Origin: Thioclava sp. ES.031
GTDB lineage: Bacteria > Pseudomonadota > Alphaproteobacteria > Rhodobacterales > Rhodobacteraceae
Length of the DNA: 64,000 nt
Direction: 5' to 3'
Assembly: GCF_002563775.1 (NCBI RefSeq)
Contig: NZ_PDJO01000001.1
Coordinates: 1,560,001-1,624,000, forward strand
This document shows, one piece after another, positions 19,432 through 29,758 of the stretch. Every line of letters begins with the position of its first letter. Within the stretch, counting starts at the first letter, position 1. Below the pieces are notes generated by a model, which saw nothing but the letters and a program-made list of their open reading frames with translations, was not told the DNA's origin and searched no databases. A program made the translations under genes and the position numbers.

Positions 19432-21012
19432 ATGACCGGTGTTCTGACCGAAGAGGGTGTGTTCGTTGGGGGCGGTGGTGAAGGCTACGCAAGCCCGCAG
19501 GAATTGAAGCTCCAATACGGCAACCGTCACGGGCTGGTTGCGGGCGCGACCGGCACCGGCAAAACGGTGACGCTGCAGATCCTCGCGGAAGGCTTCTCGC
19601 AGGCGGGCGTGCCGGTCTTCATGGCCGATGTGAAAGGCGATCTGTCGGGCATCGCGGCCACTGGCTCGGCCGAGGCCAAGCTGCACAACGCCTTCATGGA
19701 GCGCTCGCAGACCATCGGTTTCGATCTGCAATACCGCGCCTATCCGACCGTCTTCTGGGACATGTTCGGCGAGAAGGGCCATCCGGTGCGCACGACCGTC
19801 TCCGAGATGGGGCCGCTGCTGCTGAGCCGTCTTCTGGGGCTGACCGAGGCGCAGGAAGGGGCGCTCAACATCGCCTTCCACATCGCCGACAAGGAGGGGC
19901 TGGCGCTGCTCGACCTCGACGACCTGCGCGCGATGCTGCGCCATATCGGCGAGCGTGCGGACGAGATCGCGCTGGAATACGGCAATGTCGGCACCGCGAC
20001 GATCGGCGCGATCCAGCGCGACCTGCTGGTGCTGGAGAACCAGGGCGGGGCGCAGTTCTTCGGCGAACCCGCGCTGGACCTTGGCGATCTGATCCAGACC
20101 GACGAAAACGGCATGGGCCAGATCAACATCCTCGCCGCCGACAAGCTGATGGGCAGCCCGCAGCTTTACGCGACTTTCCTGCTGTGGCTGCTCTCGGAAC
20201 TGTTCGAGGAACTGCCCGAGGTCGGCAACCCCGACAAGCCCAAGCTGGTCTTCTTCTTCGACGAGGCGCATCTGCTGTTCGACGACGCGCCCAAGGCGCT
20301 CGTCGACAAGGTGGAGCAGGTGGCGCGGCTGATCCGCTCGAAAGGGGTGGGGGTGTTCTTCATCACCCAGAACCCCGGCGACGTGCCCGACGGCATTCTC
20401 AGCCAGCTTGGCAACCGCGTGCAGCACGCGTTGCGTGCCTTCACCGCAAAGGATCAGCGCGACCTGCATCGCGCGGCCGAGAATTACCGCGCCAATCCGA
20501 GCTTCGACACCGAGATCGCGATCAAGGAAGTCGGCACGGGCGAGGCGGTGACCTCCTTCCTCGAAAAGAAGGGCGTGCCGGGCATGGTCGAGCGCACGCT
20601 GATCCGCCCGCCGCAGTCGCGTCTTGGCCCGCTCAGCGATACCGAGCGCGCCGCCGTGATCGCGTCAAGCGGTCTGGGCGACAAATACGACACGCCCGTG
20701 GATCGCGAGTCGGCGCAGGAAATCCTCGCCAAGCGTGCCGAACTGGCGGCGCGCGAAGCCGCAGAGGCCGAGGTGCGCGAGAAAGCGGCCAAGACCGCCG
20801 CGGGCCGCTCCGAGCTCGATGAGGGCTTCGACAATTTCAACAATGCACGGCGCTACGATCCGACGGCGAAGTCGAAACCGGCGCGCAAATCCTCGCGCCG
20901 GTCCGATACGATCCTCGAGACCTTCGGCAAGAGCCTTGCGCGTCAGCTGGGCACCAAGACGGGCCAGACGATCGTGCGCGGGGTTCTCGGTTCGCTCTTC
21001 AAGTCGCGCTGA
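19432..21012 (+). CDS. HerA/YjgR-like ATPase (DUF853 family)
   Basis: 526-residue P-loop ATPase related to HerA and VirB4-type helicases. Walker A GATGTGKT is near residue 38 and Walker [12 protein letters not shown] near residue 280; [10 protein letters not shown] follows as the sensor region. The C-terminal part is charged and probably helical. The cellular role of YjgR proteins is unclear. ATG 19432 is chosen because GAGGG lies just upstream; an in-frame TTG six codons earlier is less likely. The 3' end overlaps the convergent DUF6477 gene by 14 bp. Confidence 0.9.
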   Translation: MTGVLTEEGVFVGGGGEGYASPQELKLQYGNRHGLVAGATGTGKTVTLQILAEGFSQAGVPVFMADVKGDLSGIAATGSAEAKLHNAFMERSQTIGFDLQYRAYPTVFWDMFGEKGHPVRTTVSEMGPLLLSRLLGLTEAQEGALNIAFHIADKEGLALLDLDDLRAMLRHIGERADEIALEYGNVGTATIGAIQRDLLVLENQGGAQFFGEPALDLGDLIQTDENGMGQINILAADKLMGSPQLYATFLLWLLSELFEELPEVGNPDKPKLVFFFDEAHLLFDDAPKALVDKVEQVARLIRSKGVGVFFITQNPGDVPDGILSQLGNRVQHALRAFTAKDQRDLHRAAENYRANPSFDTEIAIKEVGTGEAVTSFLEKKGVPGMVERTLIRPPQSRLGPLSDTERAAVIASSGLGDKYDTPVDRESAQEILAKRAELAAREAAEAEVREKAAKTAAGRSELDEGFDNFNNARRYDPTAKSKPARKSSRRSDTILETFGKSLARQLGTKTGQTIVRGVLGSLFKSR

Positions 21013-21415
21013 GCGACGGGGCACCCGCGCTCTCCTCAGCGGGCTGCGGCGCCAGCCGCGTCTCGGCCAGCAGCGCGATCAGCAGCTCGATATGGCGGGC
21101 GACCGAATAGGTCGCCTCGCCCGCGCGCCGCGCCTGATCGAGCGCCTCTTCCTCGGCCATCAGCGCGCGCAGGGCCGCTCCCGGACGCGGCAGCTCGCTC
21201 ATCCGCATCACCCGCTTGAGGTCGCGCTTGCGGCTGTAATCGCTCAGCCCGTGCCGGGCCGCGCGGATCAACAGGCGCGGGCGGCGCAGCTTCGCCACGG
21301 CGGTGACCGGATCGATATCGGGGGCGACGCTGTCGGCGGCGGCCGGTTCGACCAGGCGCAGCGGCGACGGGGCGTGGAAGGCAGGCGTGGATTTCTGGCG
21401 AAATGCGAAGGTCAT
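20999..21415 (-). CDS. DUF6477 family protein
   Basis: 138-residue basic cytoplasmic protein. [23 protein letters not shown] is followed by a helical segment ([12 protein letters not shown]). The family is restricted to Rhodobacterales as far as I know, and its function is unknown. It overlaps the convergent ATPase gene by 14 bp at its 3' end. Confidence 0.75.
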   Translation of the reverse strand: MTFAFRQKSTPAFHAPSPLRLVEPAAADSVAPDIDPVTAVAKLRRPRLLIRAARHGLSDYSRKRDLKRVMRMSELPRPGAALRALMAEEEALDQARRAGEATYSVARHIELLIALLAETRLAPQPAEESAGAPSLSAT

Positions 21416-21630
21416 CGGAAACTCCCTTGAGGTGAGATCCCGAGCGTTACCCAGCCTCAGATGGTGTTGCGCAATTTCGCCCTGAAGCGTGCGCCCCGCA
21501 AAGCTTTGTTTAGGAAGTTTAAGGAATTCTTGCTGGCGTCCCGTTTATTAACGAACGGGTAACCAAAGCAACTCACGGTTGTTACCGGACGGACTCGTCG
21601 CGCGTTTCGCGGCGCAATCTGGGGGACAAT

Positions 21631-22756
21631 ATGACTTCGATCGCACCGGCCCCGGCGGAGCTTCCCGCCTGGCTGCCCGAACATGCCCGACTCTATCTGC
21701 GCCATGTCGAAGAAGGCGTTCCGATACGGGCATTGGCACGGGCGGAAGGGTGCGCAGCCTCGACGATCCTGCGCCGCGTGCGCCGGATCGAGGCGCGGCG
21801 GGACGATCCGCTGGTCGATGAGGCGCTCGAACGTCTTGGCCGCGCGGCCGGGCCGGGCGCCGCCAATTATCCCGAGGCTCCGATGACGACCGTGCTCCAA
21901 AAGGACACGCCCATGACCGCTGCTTTCCACCCCTCTGAGACGCCCGCCGATGAAGACCAGCTGCGCCGTGAGACGCGCCGCATCCTGCGCCGCCTGTCCG
22001 AGCCGGGCGCGCTCCTGATCGTGGGGCGCGAGATGGACAAGGCCGTGGTGCTCCGCGGCACGGTGCGCACGGCCGTGCTGGAGCGCGCGGTGGCGCAGGC
22101 TTTCGCGCTCAAGGACTGGATCGAGGTCGCCCATGTGGGGCGCGTCACCAGCTACGAGATCACGCAAGCGGGGCGCGCGGCGCTGAAACGCGTGCTGGAG
22201 GAAGAGGCCGCGGCACGCGGCGAGACCGCCGCCAATCCCTTCGCCGCGCAACATGGCGAGTTCGCCCACGAGACGCGCGCCGACGCGGACGGGCATCAGC
22301 GCCGGGTGCGCGCCAATCTGGCCGAAAGCCCGCTCGCGGTGCTGGCGCGGCGGCGTGACAAACAGGGGCGGCCGTTCCTCGGCGCCGATCTCGTCGCCGC
22401 CGGGGAGCGTTTGCGCGAGGATTTTGAGCTGGCGCAGATGGGCCCCCGCGTGGGTCAGAATTGGGAACGGTTCCTGACCGGCGGTGGGGGGGCGCGGGCA
22501 GTATCGCCCCGAGCTGGCGATGGGCGGCGGCTCCGACACCGCGCGCGAGCGGGTGGCGCTGGCGCTGCGCGATCTGGGGCCGGGCCTGGGCGACATGGCG
22601 CTGCGCTGCTGCTGCTTCCTCGAAGGGCTGGAGACGGCGGAGAAGCGGCTCGGCTGGTCGGCGCGCTCGGGCAAGATCGTCCTGCGCATCGCTCTGCAAC
22701 GTCTCAAGCGGCATTACGACGACACCTATGGCGGGGCCAGTCCGATGATTGGGTGA
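21631..22756 (+). pseudogene. DUF6456 protein gene with a frameshift at a G7 run
   Basis: The first frame encodes an N-terminal helix-turn-helix-like region (GVPIRALARAEGCAASTILRRV) and a DUF6456 start ending at WERFLTGGG. The conserved end of DUF6456 (LGPGLGDMALRCCCFLEGLE, then GWSARSGKIVLRIALQRL) continues in the next frame to a stop at 22756. The break falls at seven Gs (22486-22492); six Gs would restore one frame of about 375 residues. It is either a real frameshift, a slippage-prone site or a sequencing error. Unshifted, the first frame would run to 22812. Confidence 0.8.
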
Positions 22757-22864
22757 GCGGCGGTCCGGACGCTCTCACGCAGCCAAATCCTCAATGCCTA
22801 ACAGTGCGTTAAAGTTAAGGTTTTACCTTAGCTTTGCTTTGCAAGACTCTGATAAAACGCAAGA

Positions 22865-22898
22865 AAGGGCGTGAGGTTTTCTCGCGCCCTTACCTTTT
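22865..22898. terminator. Terminator downstream of the DUF6456 gene
   Basis: AAGGGCGTGAG/CTCGCGCCCTT form an 11-bp stem with one wobble around GTTTT; TACCTTTTT follows. The left flank is A-rich, so it may act both ways. Confidence 0.65.
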
Positions 22899-23024
22899 TC
22901 GCTGGTCCGTGTCCTGCCGACCTTGGCGTGCACCCTTACGGATTCCTTCTTGGTATGAGCGACCCATGCGAAAATGATATAACGCGAAGTTGTAAATTTT
23001 TCCGTGTGGCGATAATCGAAGGTT

Positions 23025-23918
23025 ATGAATATCACGCTTCGCCAACTCACCTATTTGCGGGCGCTCGGTCAGGCGCGCTCTTTCTCGCGCGCCGCTGAGA
23101 TCGTCCATGTCAGCCAGCCCGCGCTCTCGGTCCAAATCCGTGAGCTGGAGGAGCAGGTGGGCCAGCCGCTGGTCGAGCGCCGCCCGCGCGATGTGCGGCT
23201 GACGCGGGCCGGGCGGCGGGTGCTGGAAACCGCCGAGCGGGTCGCGGGCGAGTTGCGCGATTTGCAGTCCGAGGCGCGGCGCGGGCTGGGGCAGGTCAAT
23301 CTTGGCGTGATCCCGACCATCGCGCCCTATCTGCTGCCTGCGTCTCTGGCGGGGCTGCGCGCGCAAGGGGGGCTGCGGCTGCGCGAGGCCACGACCGAGT
23401 CGCTGCTGGCCGAGATCGCCGAGGGGCGCCTCGATGCCGCGATCATCGCGACGCCCGCGCCGGAACTGTTCGAGACACCGCTGTTCGAGGATCGTTTCCT
23501 GCTGGCCGGGACGCCGGATCAGCTGACAATGGTGCGCGGCCTCAGCCCTCAGGCGATCGACCCGGATCAGCTCTTGCTGCTCGATGAAGGCCATTGCCTC
23601 GCCGATCAGGCGCTGGCTCTGTGCGGGCTGACGCGGGCGGCGCAGCGCATCGATCTGGGGGCGTCCTCGCTGACCACGCTTTGCGCGCTGGCCGGGCAGG
23701 CGATGGGGCTGACGCTGGTGCCCGAGATCGCGAGCTTGCAGGAAACCCGCGCCTTTCCGACGCTCGCGCTCAGCCGGTTCGACGAAGAGCCGGCACGGAC
23801 CGTGAGGCTGGTCCGTGCCCGCGAAGTTTCCGATGCCGAGGCGTGGTTCGACCCGCTCGCGCAGGTCTTGCAAAGTGCGGGCGAGGGGCTGGTCGCGCAG
23901 GCGCGCAGACGCTTCTGA
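23025..23918 (+). CDS. oxyR: Hydrogen peroxide-responsive LysR regulator OxyR
   Basis: 297-residue LysR-type activator. An N-terminal winged helix-turn-helix (SFSRAAEIVHVSQPALSVQIREL) is followed by the regulatory domain. The two redox cysteines of OxyR are present at about 191 and 200 (DEGHCLADQALALCG), which form a disulfide on peroxide exposure. It is convergent with a peroxiredoxin gene, a plausible target, across a shared hairpin. Confidence 0.92.
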   Translation: MNITLRQLTYLRALGQARSFSRAAEIVHVSQPALSVQIRELEEQVGQPLVERRPRDVRLTRAGRRVLETAERVAGELRDLQSEARRGLGQVNLGVIPTIAPYLLPASLAGLRAQGGLRLREATTESLLAEIAEGRLDAAIIATPAPELFETPLFEDRFLLAGTPDQLTMVRGLSPQAIDPDQLLLLDEGHCLADQALALCGLTRAAQRIDLGASSLTTLCALAGQAMGLTLVPEIASLQETRAFPTLALSRFDEEPARTVRLVRAREVSDAEAWFDPLAQVLQSAGEGLVAQARRRF

Positions 23919-23947
23919 TCGCCGCGCGCCCCGGTCTCGGCCCCTCG

Positions 23948-23976
23948 TATGCCGGCCCGATAAACGGGCCGGCATA
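23948..23976. terminator. Bidirectional hairpin between oxyR and the peroxiredoxin gene
   Basis: A perfect 12-bp stem TATGCCGGCCCG/CGGGCCGGCATA with loop ATAAA lies between the two convergent stops. There is no long T-run. Confidence 0.6.
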
Positions 23977-23979
23977 GGG

Positions 23980-24528
23980 TCACGCCGCCGCTTCGGCCTT
24001 GGCGTTGACCAGCCAGTTCATGACGGTCTCGGGCGAGGACACGCCATAGGGATCCGCGCCATGGTTGTCTTCAAGGCCCGGCTCCTCGAACCAGGCCTCG
24101 ATCACGCCGTCATTGACGACGGCCGCATAGCGCCACGAGCGCAGACCGAAGCCCAGATTGTCCTTGCGCACCAGCATACCGACGCGGCGGGTGAACTCGC
24201 CCGAACCATCGGGGATCACCTTGACGTTCTCGAGGCCCTGCGCCTTGGCCCACTGGTTCATCACGAAGGCGTCGTTGACCGACAGGCAGTAGATCTCGTC
24301 GATGCCCTGTGCGGCGAAATCGTCGAAGCCCTTCTCGAAGCCGGGCAGCTGGTAGGTCGAGCAAGTGGGGGTGAAGGCGCCGGGCAGCGCAAACAGCACC
24401 ACGCGCTTGCCCGCGAAGTAATCCGCGGTGGTCTTGTCCTCCCAGCGGAAGGGGTTCGGCCCCTCGATGCTGTCGTCGCGCACGCGGGTGTGGAAGGTCA
24501 CTTCGGGCAGTTTCGAACCGGGAAGCAT
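23980..24528 (-). CDS. Peroxiredoxin (Prx5/glutaredoxin-dependent type)
   Basis: 182-residue thiol peroxidase that reduces hydrogen peroxide and organic peroxides. The peroxidatic cysteine (about 56) is in PGAFTPTCS; another cysteine (about 81) lies in IYCLSVND. No fused glutaredoxin domain is present. AGGAGACCTCCC precedes the start at 24528. Its position facing oxyR supports a role in peroxide defence. Confidence 0.92.
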   Translation of the reverse strand: MLPGSKLPEVTFHTRVRDDSIEGPNPFRWEDKTTADYFAGKRVVLFALPGAFTPTCSTYQLPGFEKGFDDFAAQGIDEIYCLSVNDAFVMNQWAKAQGLENVKVIPDGSGEFTRRVGMLVRKDNLGFGLRSWRYAAVVNDGVIEAWFEEPGLEDNHGADPYGVSSPETVMNWLVNAKAEAAA

Positions 24529-24791
24529 GGGAGGTCTCCTTTATCGGTTGGGGAGGTTGCGGTTTGGAGAATGTCCTGACTAGCGGATGTCCCTTTCGGT
24601 CACAATCGCTGACTTTGCAGATGCAGCATCCGCCGCGCGACTTTGCAGTCGTTGACTTGATGGTGGCCTGAGCGTCGCTTACGCGCAGGTCAGCCGCGCG
24701 CCATGTGCATTGCGGCCTTCGGGGTTGCGCATTTGCATCCGGGACGCAATCGGCTTATGTGACCATCAACCGCACTCCGAAAGGATGGATC
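24529..24791. other. Divergent promoter region, peroxiredoxin gene and lipA
   Basis: 263 bp. AAAGGATGG precedes the lipA ATG. No operator was recognised with confidence. Confidence 0.35.
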
Positions 24792-25742
24792 ATGCGCGAT
24801 CTCAAGATGCCCGGTGAACGCCACCCCGAAAAGGCGCATCGCGCCGACAATGCCCAGCCCAAGAAACCCGATTGGATCCGCGTGAAAGCGCCGGTCTCGG
24901 AAGGCTACAAGAAGACGCGCGACATTCTGAAGACCAACAAGCTGGTCACCGTCTGCGAAGAGGCAGGCTGCCCGAATGTCGGCGAATGCTGGAGCCAGGG
25001 TCACGCTACCATGATGATCATGGGCGAGATCTGTACCCGTGGCTGTTCCTTCTGCAACGTGGCCACCGGTCGCCCCGACGCGCTCGACGTGTTCGAGCCG
25101 GGCCGCGTCGCCCATGCGGTCGAGACGCTGGGTCTGAACCACGTCGTGATCACCTCGGTCGACCGCGACGATCTGGACGATGGCGGGGCGGAGCATTTCG
25201 CGCAGACGATCCGCGCGATCCGTCACCGCTCGCCCGACACCACGATCGAAATCCTGACGCCGGACTTCCTGAAATGCGAGCCCGCCGCGCTGGAGAAAGT
25301 CGTCGAGGCGCGCCCCGACGTGTTCAACCACAATCTCGAAACCGTGCCTGGCCTCTATCCCGGCGTGCGCCCCGGTGCGCGTTACTTCCACTCGCTGCGC
25401 CTTTTGCAGCGCGTGAAAGAGCTGGACCCGTCGATGTTCACCAAATCGGGCATCATGGTCGGTCTGGGTGAAGAGGCACCGCAGGTCCGTCAGGTGATGG
25501 ATGACATGCGCTCCGCCGATGTCGATTTCCTGACCATCGGGCAATATCTGCAGCCGACGCCGAAGCACCACGCGGTGATGCGTTTCGTGACGCCGGAAGA
25601 GTTCCGCGACTACGAGAAAGCGGCTTACGGCAAGGGCTTCCTGATGGTGTCGGCGACTCCGCTAACCCGCTCGAGCTATCACGCGGGCGACGACTTCGCC
25701 CGGCTGCGCGAGAACCGGCTGAAGAAGCTCGGCCTGAGCTGA
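24792..25742 (+). CDS. lipA: Lipoyl synthase
   Basis: 316-residue radical SAM enzyme that inserts two sulfurs into octanoyl-protein to make lipoyl groups on 2-oxoacid dehydrogenases. The radical SAM cluster is CTRGCSFC. The auxiliary cluster cysteines are in [12 protein letters not shown], and the C-terminal RSSYHA serine motif is present. ATG 24792 has AAAGGA upstream; an ORF extension to 24705 is not supported. A terminator follows. Confidence 0.96.
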   Translation: MRDLKMPGERHPEKAHRADNAQPKKPDWIRVKAPVSEGYKKTRDILKTNKLVTVCEEAGCPNVGECWSQGHATMMIMGEICTRGCSFCNVATGRPDALDVFEPGRVAHAVETLGLNHVVITSVDRDDLDDGGAEHFAQTIRAIRHRSPDTTIEILTPDFLKCEPAALEKVVEARPDVFNHNLETVPGLYPGVRPGARYFHSLRLLQRVKELDPSMFTKSGIMVGLGEEAPQVRQVMDDMRSADVDFLTIGQYLQPTPKHHAVMRFVTPEEFRDYEKAAYGKGFLMVSATPLTRSSYHAGDDFARLRENRLKKLGLS

Positions 25743-25765
25743 GCGCGCCGCAAGCGATCTGAATG

Positions 25766-25792
25766 AACCCGGCCCCCAGCGGCCGGGTTTTT
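25766..25792 (+). terminator. Terminator of lipA
   Basis: AACCCGGCC/GGCCGGGTT stem with a 6-nt loop, then TTTTT. Confidence 0.8.
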
Positions 25793-25891
25793 CATTTCTG
25801 GAGCGATGAGACGCGGAGGTCCCATTCCCGCCAGTGCCGCACCGCGTGACATAGCGAGACGCACGCGGTTGCCGCGCTCCGGCTCTGCGCC

Positions 25892-26854
25892 TTAGCGCGC
25901 GGGCAGAGGATGGAAGCAGGCGACCCGTTGATCGTCGCCGATCTGCTCGAGCGCGGGAGCCGCCTCCCGGCATTTATCGGTCGCGTAGGGGCAGCGCATC
26001 GCAAAGGCGCAGCCCTTGGGCGGGTCGAGCGGGTTGGGCAATTCCGCGTGCCCGTCTTCGGGGTCTGACAGCGCACGCCCCACGACCGGCGCGCTTTCCG
26101 CCAGCAGTTTCGTGTAGGGGTGGCGCGGATGGGCGAAGATTTCCTCGGCCCGGCCTTCCTCGACCACCGAGCCGAAATAGAGCACCGCGATCCGGTCAGA
26201 GACCGCCTCGACCACCGCCAGATCGTGACTGATGAACAGGTAGGTCAGGCCGAATTCGCGTTTCAGGTCTGCCAGCAGGTTGAGCACCTGCGCCTGCACC
26301 GACACATCGAGCGCCGAGACGGGTTCGTCGAGGATCAGGATGCGCGCCTGCGCGGCGAGCGCCCGCGCGATGCCGATGCGCTGCGCCTGACCGCCGGAGA
26401 ACTCATGCGGGTAGCGGTCTAGGAAATCGGCGCGCAGGTTCACGCTGTCGAAAATCTCGAGGATACGCTTCTCGCGCGCCTTGCGGTCCATCCCGTGCAG
26501 CAGCTTCAAGGGCGCATCCATGATCTGCCGGATCGTCTTGCGCGGGTTCAGCGAAGAGATCGGGTCCTGAAACACATACTGGATGCGCTTGCCGAACTCG
26601 GCCGGGTCGGCGTTATCGAGCGCCGAACCCTCGATTTCGATCGTGCCGGTCGTCGCGGGGAGCAGCCCCACCAGCATTCGTGCCAGCGTGGACTTGCCGC
26701 AGCCCGACTCTCCGACGACGCCGAGAGTCTCGCCGGTCTGCACTTCCAGCGTTATCGGATGGACGGCTTGCACGGCCCCTGTGGTGCCGCCGAAGAGCTT
26801 CTTGCCAAAGGGGAATGTCTTCGACAGATCGGTGACTTGCAGGGCGATGCTCAT
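25892..26854 (-). CDS. Peptide-type ABC transporter ATP-binding protein (DppF/OppF-like)
   Basis: 320-residue ATPase of a peptide/nickel-class importer. Walker A is GESGCGKST, the signature is FSGGQAQRIGIARAL, Walker B is ILILDEP, and the C-terminal oligopeptide-transport extension holds CAFAMRCPYATDKC. The start overlaps the upstream gene's stop by 4 bp. It is the last gene of a four-gene operon with a fused permease-ATPase, a permease and a binding protein. Confidence 0.93.
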   Translation of the reverse strand: MSIALQVTDLSKTFPFGKKLFGGTTGAVQAVHPITLEVQTGETLGVVGESGCGKSTLARMLVGLLPATTGTIEIEGSALDNADPAEFGKRIQYVFQDPISSLNPRKTIRQIMDAPLKLLHGMDRKAREKRILEIFDSVNLRADFLDRYPHEFSGGQAQRIGIARALAAQARILILDEPVSALDVSVQAQVLNLLADLKREFGLTYLFISHDLAVVEAVSDRIAVLYFGSVVEEGRAEEIFAHPRHPYTKLLAESAPVVGRALSDPEDGHAELPNPLDPPKGCAFAMRCPYATDKCREAAPALEQIGDDQRVACFHPLPAR

Positions 26855-28737
26855 GCGGTTTCCTCCGCCAGGGTGGTTTCGGGATGCAGGCAGCGCACCG
26901 CGCGGGCACCGGCCCGTTCAAGCGCGATCTCGCTTTGCTGGCAATCCGGTTGCGCCTTCAGGCAGCGATCGGCGAAGGCGCAGCCTGCGGGCAGCGCATC
27001 GACCGAAGGCGGCAGGCCCGGGATCGCCTCCAGCTTGCGCTTGCCCGCGCCCAGTTCGGGCACGCAGGCGATCAGCCGCGCCGTGTAGGGGTGGGCGGGG
27101 GCGCGCAGGATCTCCATCGTCGGGCCTTCCTCGACGATCCGGCCCGCATACATCACCGCCACGCGGTCGCACAGCTGCGCCACCACGCCGAAATCATGGG
27201 TGATGAAGATGATCGCGAGCCCGCGCTCGCGCCGCAGATCGTCGAGCAGCGAGAGGATCTGTGCCTGCACCGTCACGTCGAGCGCCGTGGTCGGCTCGTC
27301 CGCGATGATCACGTCGGGATCGTTGGCCAGCGCCATCGCGATGCCGACGCGCTGACGCATGCCGCCCGACATCTCGTGCGGGTAGCTGTCCACGCGCTCC
27401 TCGGCATTGGGGATGCGCACGGATTTCAGCAACTCGATGGCCTTTGCACGACCTTCGGATTTCGAGATCGCGCGATGGCTGGAGATCGCCTCCACCAGTT
27501 GATCGCCGACCTTGTAGAGCGGGTGCAGCGTCGCCAGCGGGTCCTGAAAGATATAGGCGACGCGGCGACCGCGCAGGGTTCTCAGATCGCCATAGCGCGC
27601 GCCGATCATGTCGCGGCCCTCAAGCCGCGCGGCTCCGCCGGTGATGACGCCGGGCGGCGAGGCGACAAGCCCCATGACCGACAGCGCCGTGACCGATTTG
27701 CCCGAGCCGGACTCGCCGATCACGCCGAGACATTCGCCGGGTTTGACCGACAGAGAGACACCGGACACCGCCTTGTAGATGCGGTCCTTGACGTGGAATT
27801 CGGTCCGCAGGTTCTCGAGGCTGAGAATGCCGTCAGTCGCGACTTCTGGCGCGGGGGTGTGTTTGCGGTCCACGCGGGTCGCGGCCATCGGACGGCTCAG
27901 CGCGTCCGATTTCAGCCGCGGGTCGAGCGCGTCGCGCACGCCGTCGCCCAGCAGGTTGATGCTCATCACGATGATGAGGATCATGATGCCGGGAATGACC
28001 GAGGTATGCGGGTTGGTGATCAGCGCCGAGCGCGCCTCGCCCAGCATGCTCCCGAGATCGGCCTGCGGCGGCTGAGAGCCGAGCCCGAGGAAGCTCAGGC
28101 CCGCCGTCTCGAGGATCATCCAGCCGATCGTGGTGGACATCGCGATCACGATGACGGGCACCACATTGGGCAGGATTTCCGAGGTGATGATGCGCGCATT
28201 GGACATGCCCGCGAGCTTTGCCGCATCCACGAATTCCTTATTGGCAAGCCCCACGGTGATGCCGCGAATGTTGCGCGCGAAGAAGGGGATGTTGACGACT
28301 GAGACCGCGATCAGCGCATTCACGAGACCGGGACCGAGCGCGGCCACGATCGCGAGCGCCAGCAGGATATAGGGGAAGGCCATCAGCATATCGACGGCGC
28401 GCATGATGATATTGTCGGTGCGCCCGCCATAGAAGCCCGCGATGATGCCGACTGCCGCGCCCGCAACAGCCGCGAAGAGGGCTGCGGCAAAGCCCACGGC
28501 GAGCGACAGCCGGGTGCCCCACAGAAGCCGCGAGAGCAGATCGCGCCCCAGCGCATCCGTGCCCAGCAGCGCGCTATCGGAGAACGGCGGCAGGAAGCGG
28601 TTCGCGGTGTTCGTCGCGTCCGGATCGACGAGAGGCAGCAGAGGCGTAATCAGCGCCAGAGCCACCACCAGCCCCATCACGATCAGCCCACCCAGCGCCA
28701 GCCGGTTGCGCGCGAGAAGTTTGAAGAACGCGCTCAT
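26851..28737 (-). CDS. Fused ABC permease (DppC-like) and ATP-binding protein (DppD-like)
   Basis: A 628-residue fusion. Residues 1 to about 280 form a DppC/OppC permease with six helices and an inner EAA-like loop. Residues from about 305 form a DppD-type ATPase with Walker A GESGSGKS, signature MSGGMRQRVGIAMAL and Walker B VIIADEP. No stop or frameshift lies in the linker (about 280-305), so the fusion is real. It overlaps both neighbours by 4 bp. Such fusions are known in this transporter class. Confidence 0.92.
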   Translation of the reverse strand: MSAFFKLLARNRLALGGLIVMGLVVALALITPLLPLVDPDATNTANRFLPPFSDSALLGTDALGRDLLSRLLWGTRLSLAVGFAAALFAAVAGAAVGIIAGFYGGRTDNIIMRAVDMLMAFPYILLALAIVAALGPGLVNALIAVSVVNIPFFARNIRGITVGLANKEFVDAAKLAGMSNARIITSEILPNVVPVIVIAMSTTIGWMILETAGLSFLGLGSQPPQADLGSMLGEARSALITNPHTSVIPGIMILIIVMSINLLGDGVRDALDPRLKSDALSRPMAATRVDRKHTPAPEVATDGILSLENLRTEFHVKDRIYKAVSGVSLSVKPGECLGVIGESGSGKSVTALSVMGLVASPPGVITGGAARLEGRDMIGARYGDLRTLRGRRVAYIFQDPLATLHPLYKVGDQLVEAISSHRAISKSEGRAKAIELLKSVRIPNAEERVDSYPHEMSGGMRQRVGIAMALANDPDVIIADEPTTALDVTVQAQILSLLDDLRRERGLAIIFITHDFGVVAQLCDRVAVMYAGRIVEEGPTMEILRAPAHPYTARLIACVPELGAGKRKLEAIPGLPPSVDALPAGCAFADRCLKAQPDCQQSEIALERAGARAVRCLHPETTLAEETA

Positions 28738-29681
28738 GTCTTGATCCTCGGGTCGAGAAGGCTCTGGGCGACATCGACGATGATGTTGAAAATGACGTAG
28801 CAGGCCGCGACGAAGACCACGCCGCCTTGGACGAGCAGGATGTCACGCTGCAAGATCGCATCGACCAGCATCCGCCCGATGCCGGGCCATTGGAACACGA
28901 TCTCGATATAGACCGCGCCCGACAGCACGAAGCCCGCCTGAATGCCGAGCACAGGGATAATCGAGACCATCGCCGCGCGCAGGGCATGGCCCCAGATCAC
29001 GCGGCCCTCTTTCACACCCTTGGCCCGTGCGGTGCGGATGAAATCCTGCCGCAGCACCTCCAGCATGGCCGAGCGCGACAGTCGCGCCACAACGCCGGTC
29101 GCCACCACTGCCAAAGCCAGCGCGGGCATCGTCAGGTGATGGAGCAGGTCGGGCAGGTCGCCGCCGCCATAGATCGCATACATCCCCGAGACCGGCAGCC
29201 ATTGCAGGTCCACGGCGAAGATCAGGATCATCATCATCCCGAGGAAGAAGGACGGGATCGAAATGCCCAGCAGCACCACGAAGGTGATCGCCTTGTCGGC
29301 GAAGCCATATTGGCGCGCGGCCGAGACCACGCCTGCGAGAATGCCGAACACTGTGCAGAGAACGAAGGAGGTGCCCGCAAGGATCAGCGTGTTGTTGAAC
29401 CGCTCCAGCACCTCGTCGATCACGGGGCGATTGAGCGAGAAGCTCTGGCCGAAATCGCCGTGGAGCATGTTCCACAGCCAGATGGAATAGCGCGCCACCA
29501 AGGGCTGATCGAGGCCGAGATCGCGGTTCAGCTTCGCCACGTTTTCGGGTGTGGCATAGCTGCCCAGGATCGCGGTGGCCGGGTCGCCCGGGATCATCGC
29601 CATGATCAGAAAGACGATCACCGTGATCCCGAGGATCACCGGCACCGCCAGCAAGAGCCGTTTGAGGATATAGCTGCCCAT
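28734..29681 (-). CDS. ABC transporter permease (DppB/OppB-like)
   Basis: 315-residue inner-membrane permease with six helices. It has the N-terminal LKRLLLAVPVILGITVIVF helix and the EGRVIWGHALRAA cytoplasmic loop that contacts the ATPase. The stop overlaps the fusion gene. It follows the binding-protein gene by 77 bp; that gap contains no strong terminator. Confidence 0.93.
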   Translation of the reverse strand: MGSYILKRLLLAVPVILGITVIVFLIMAMIPGDPATAILGSYATPENVAKLNRDLGLDQPLVARYSIWLWNMLHGDFGQSFSLNRPVIDEVLERFNNTLILAGTSFVLCTVFGILAGVVSAARQYGFADKAITFVVLLGISIPSFFLGMMMILIFAVDLQWLPVSGMYAIYGGGDLPDLLHHLTMPALALAVVATGVVARLSRSAMLEVLRQDFIRTARAKGVKEGRVIWGHALRAAMVSIIPVLGIQAGFVLSGAVYIEIVFQWPGIGRMLVDAILQRDILLVQGGVVFVAACYVIFNIIVDVAQSLLDPRIKT

Positions 29682-29758
29682 TGGTCTCCCTTTGGGTGAC
29701 GCGCAAATGATGAAAAAAAGAGTGCGCGGGCCAGTCGCGGCTCGCGCACTCGGAAGGA

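Noticed and set aside
26851..28737. Permease-ATPase joining as a sequencing error
   Set aside because: The frame is continuous through the linker with no homopolymer, the domains are complete, and such fusions are known for this transporter class.
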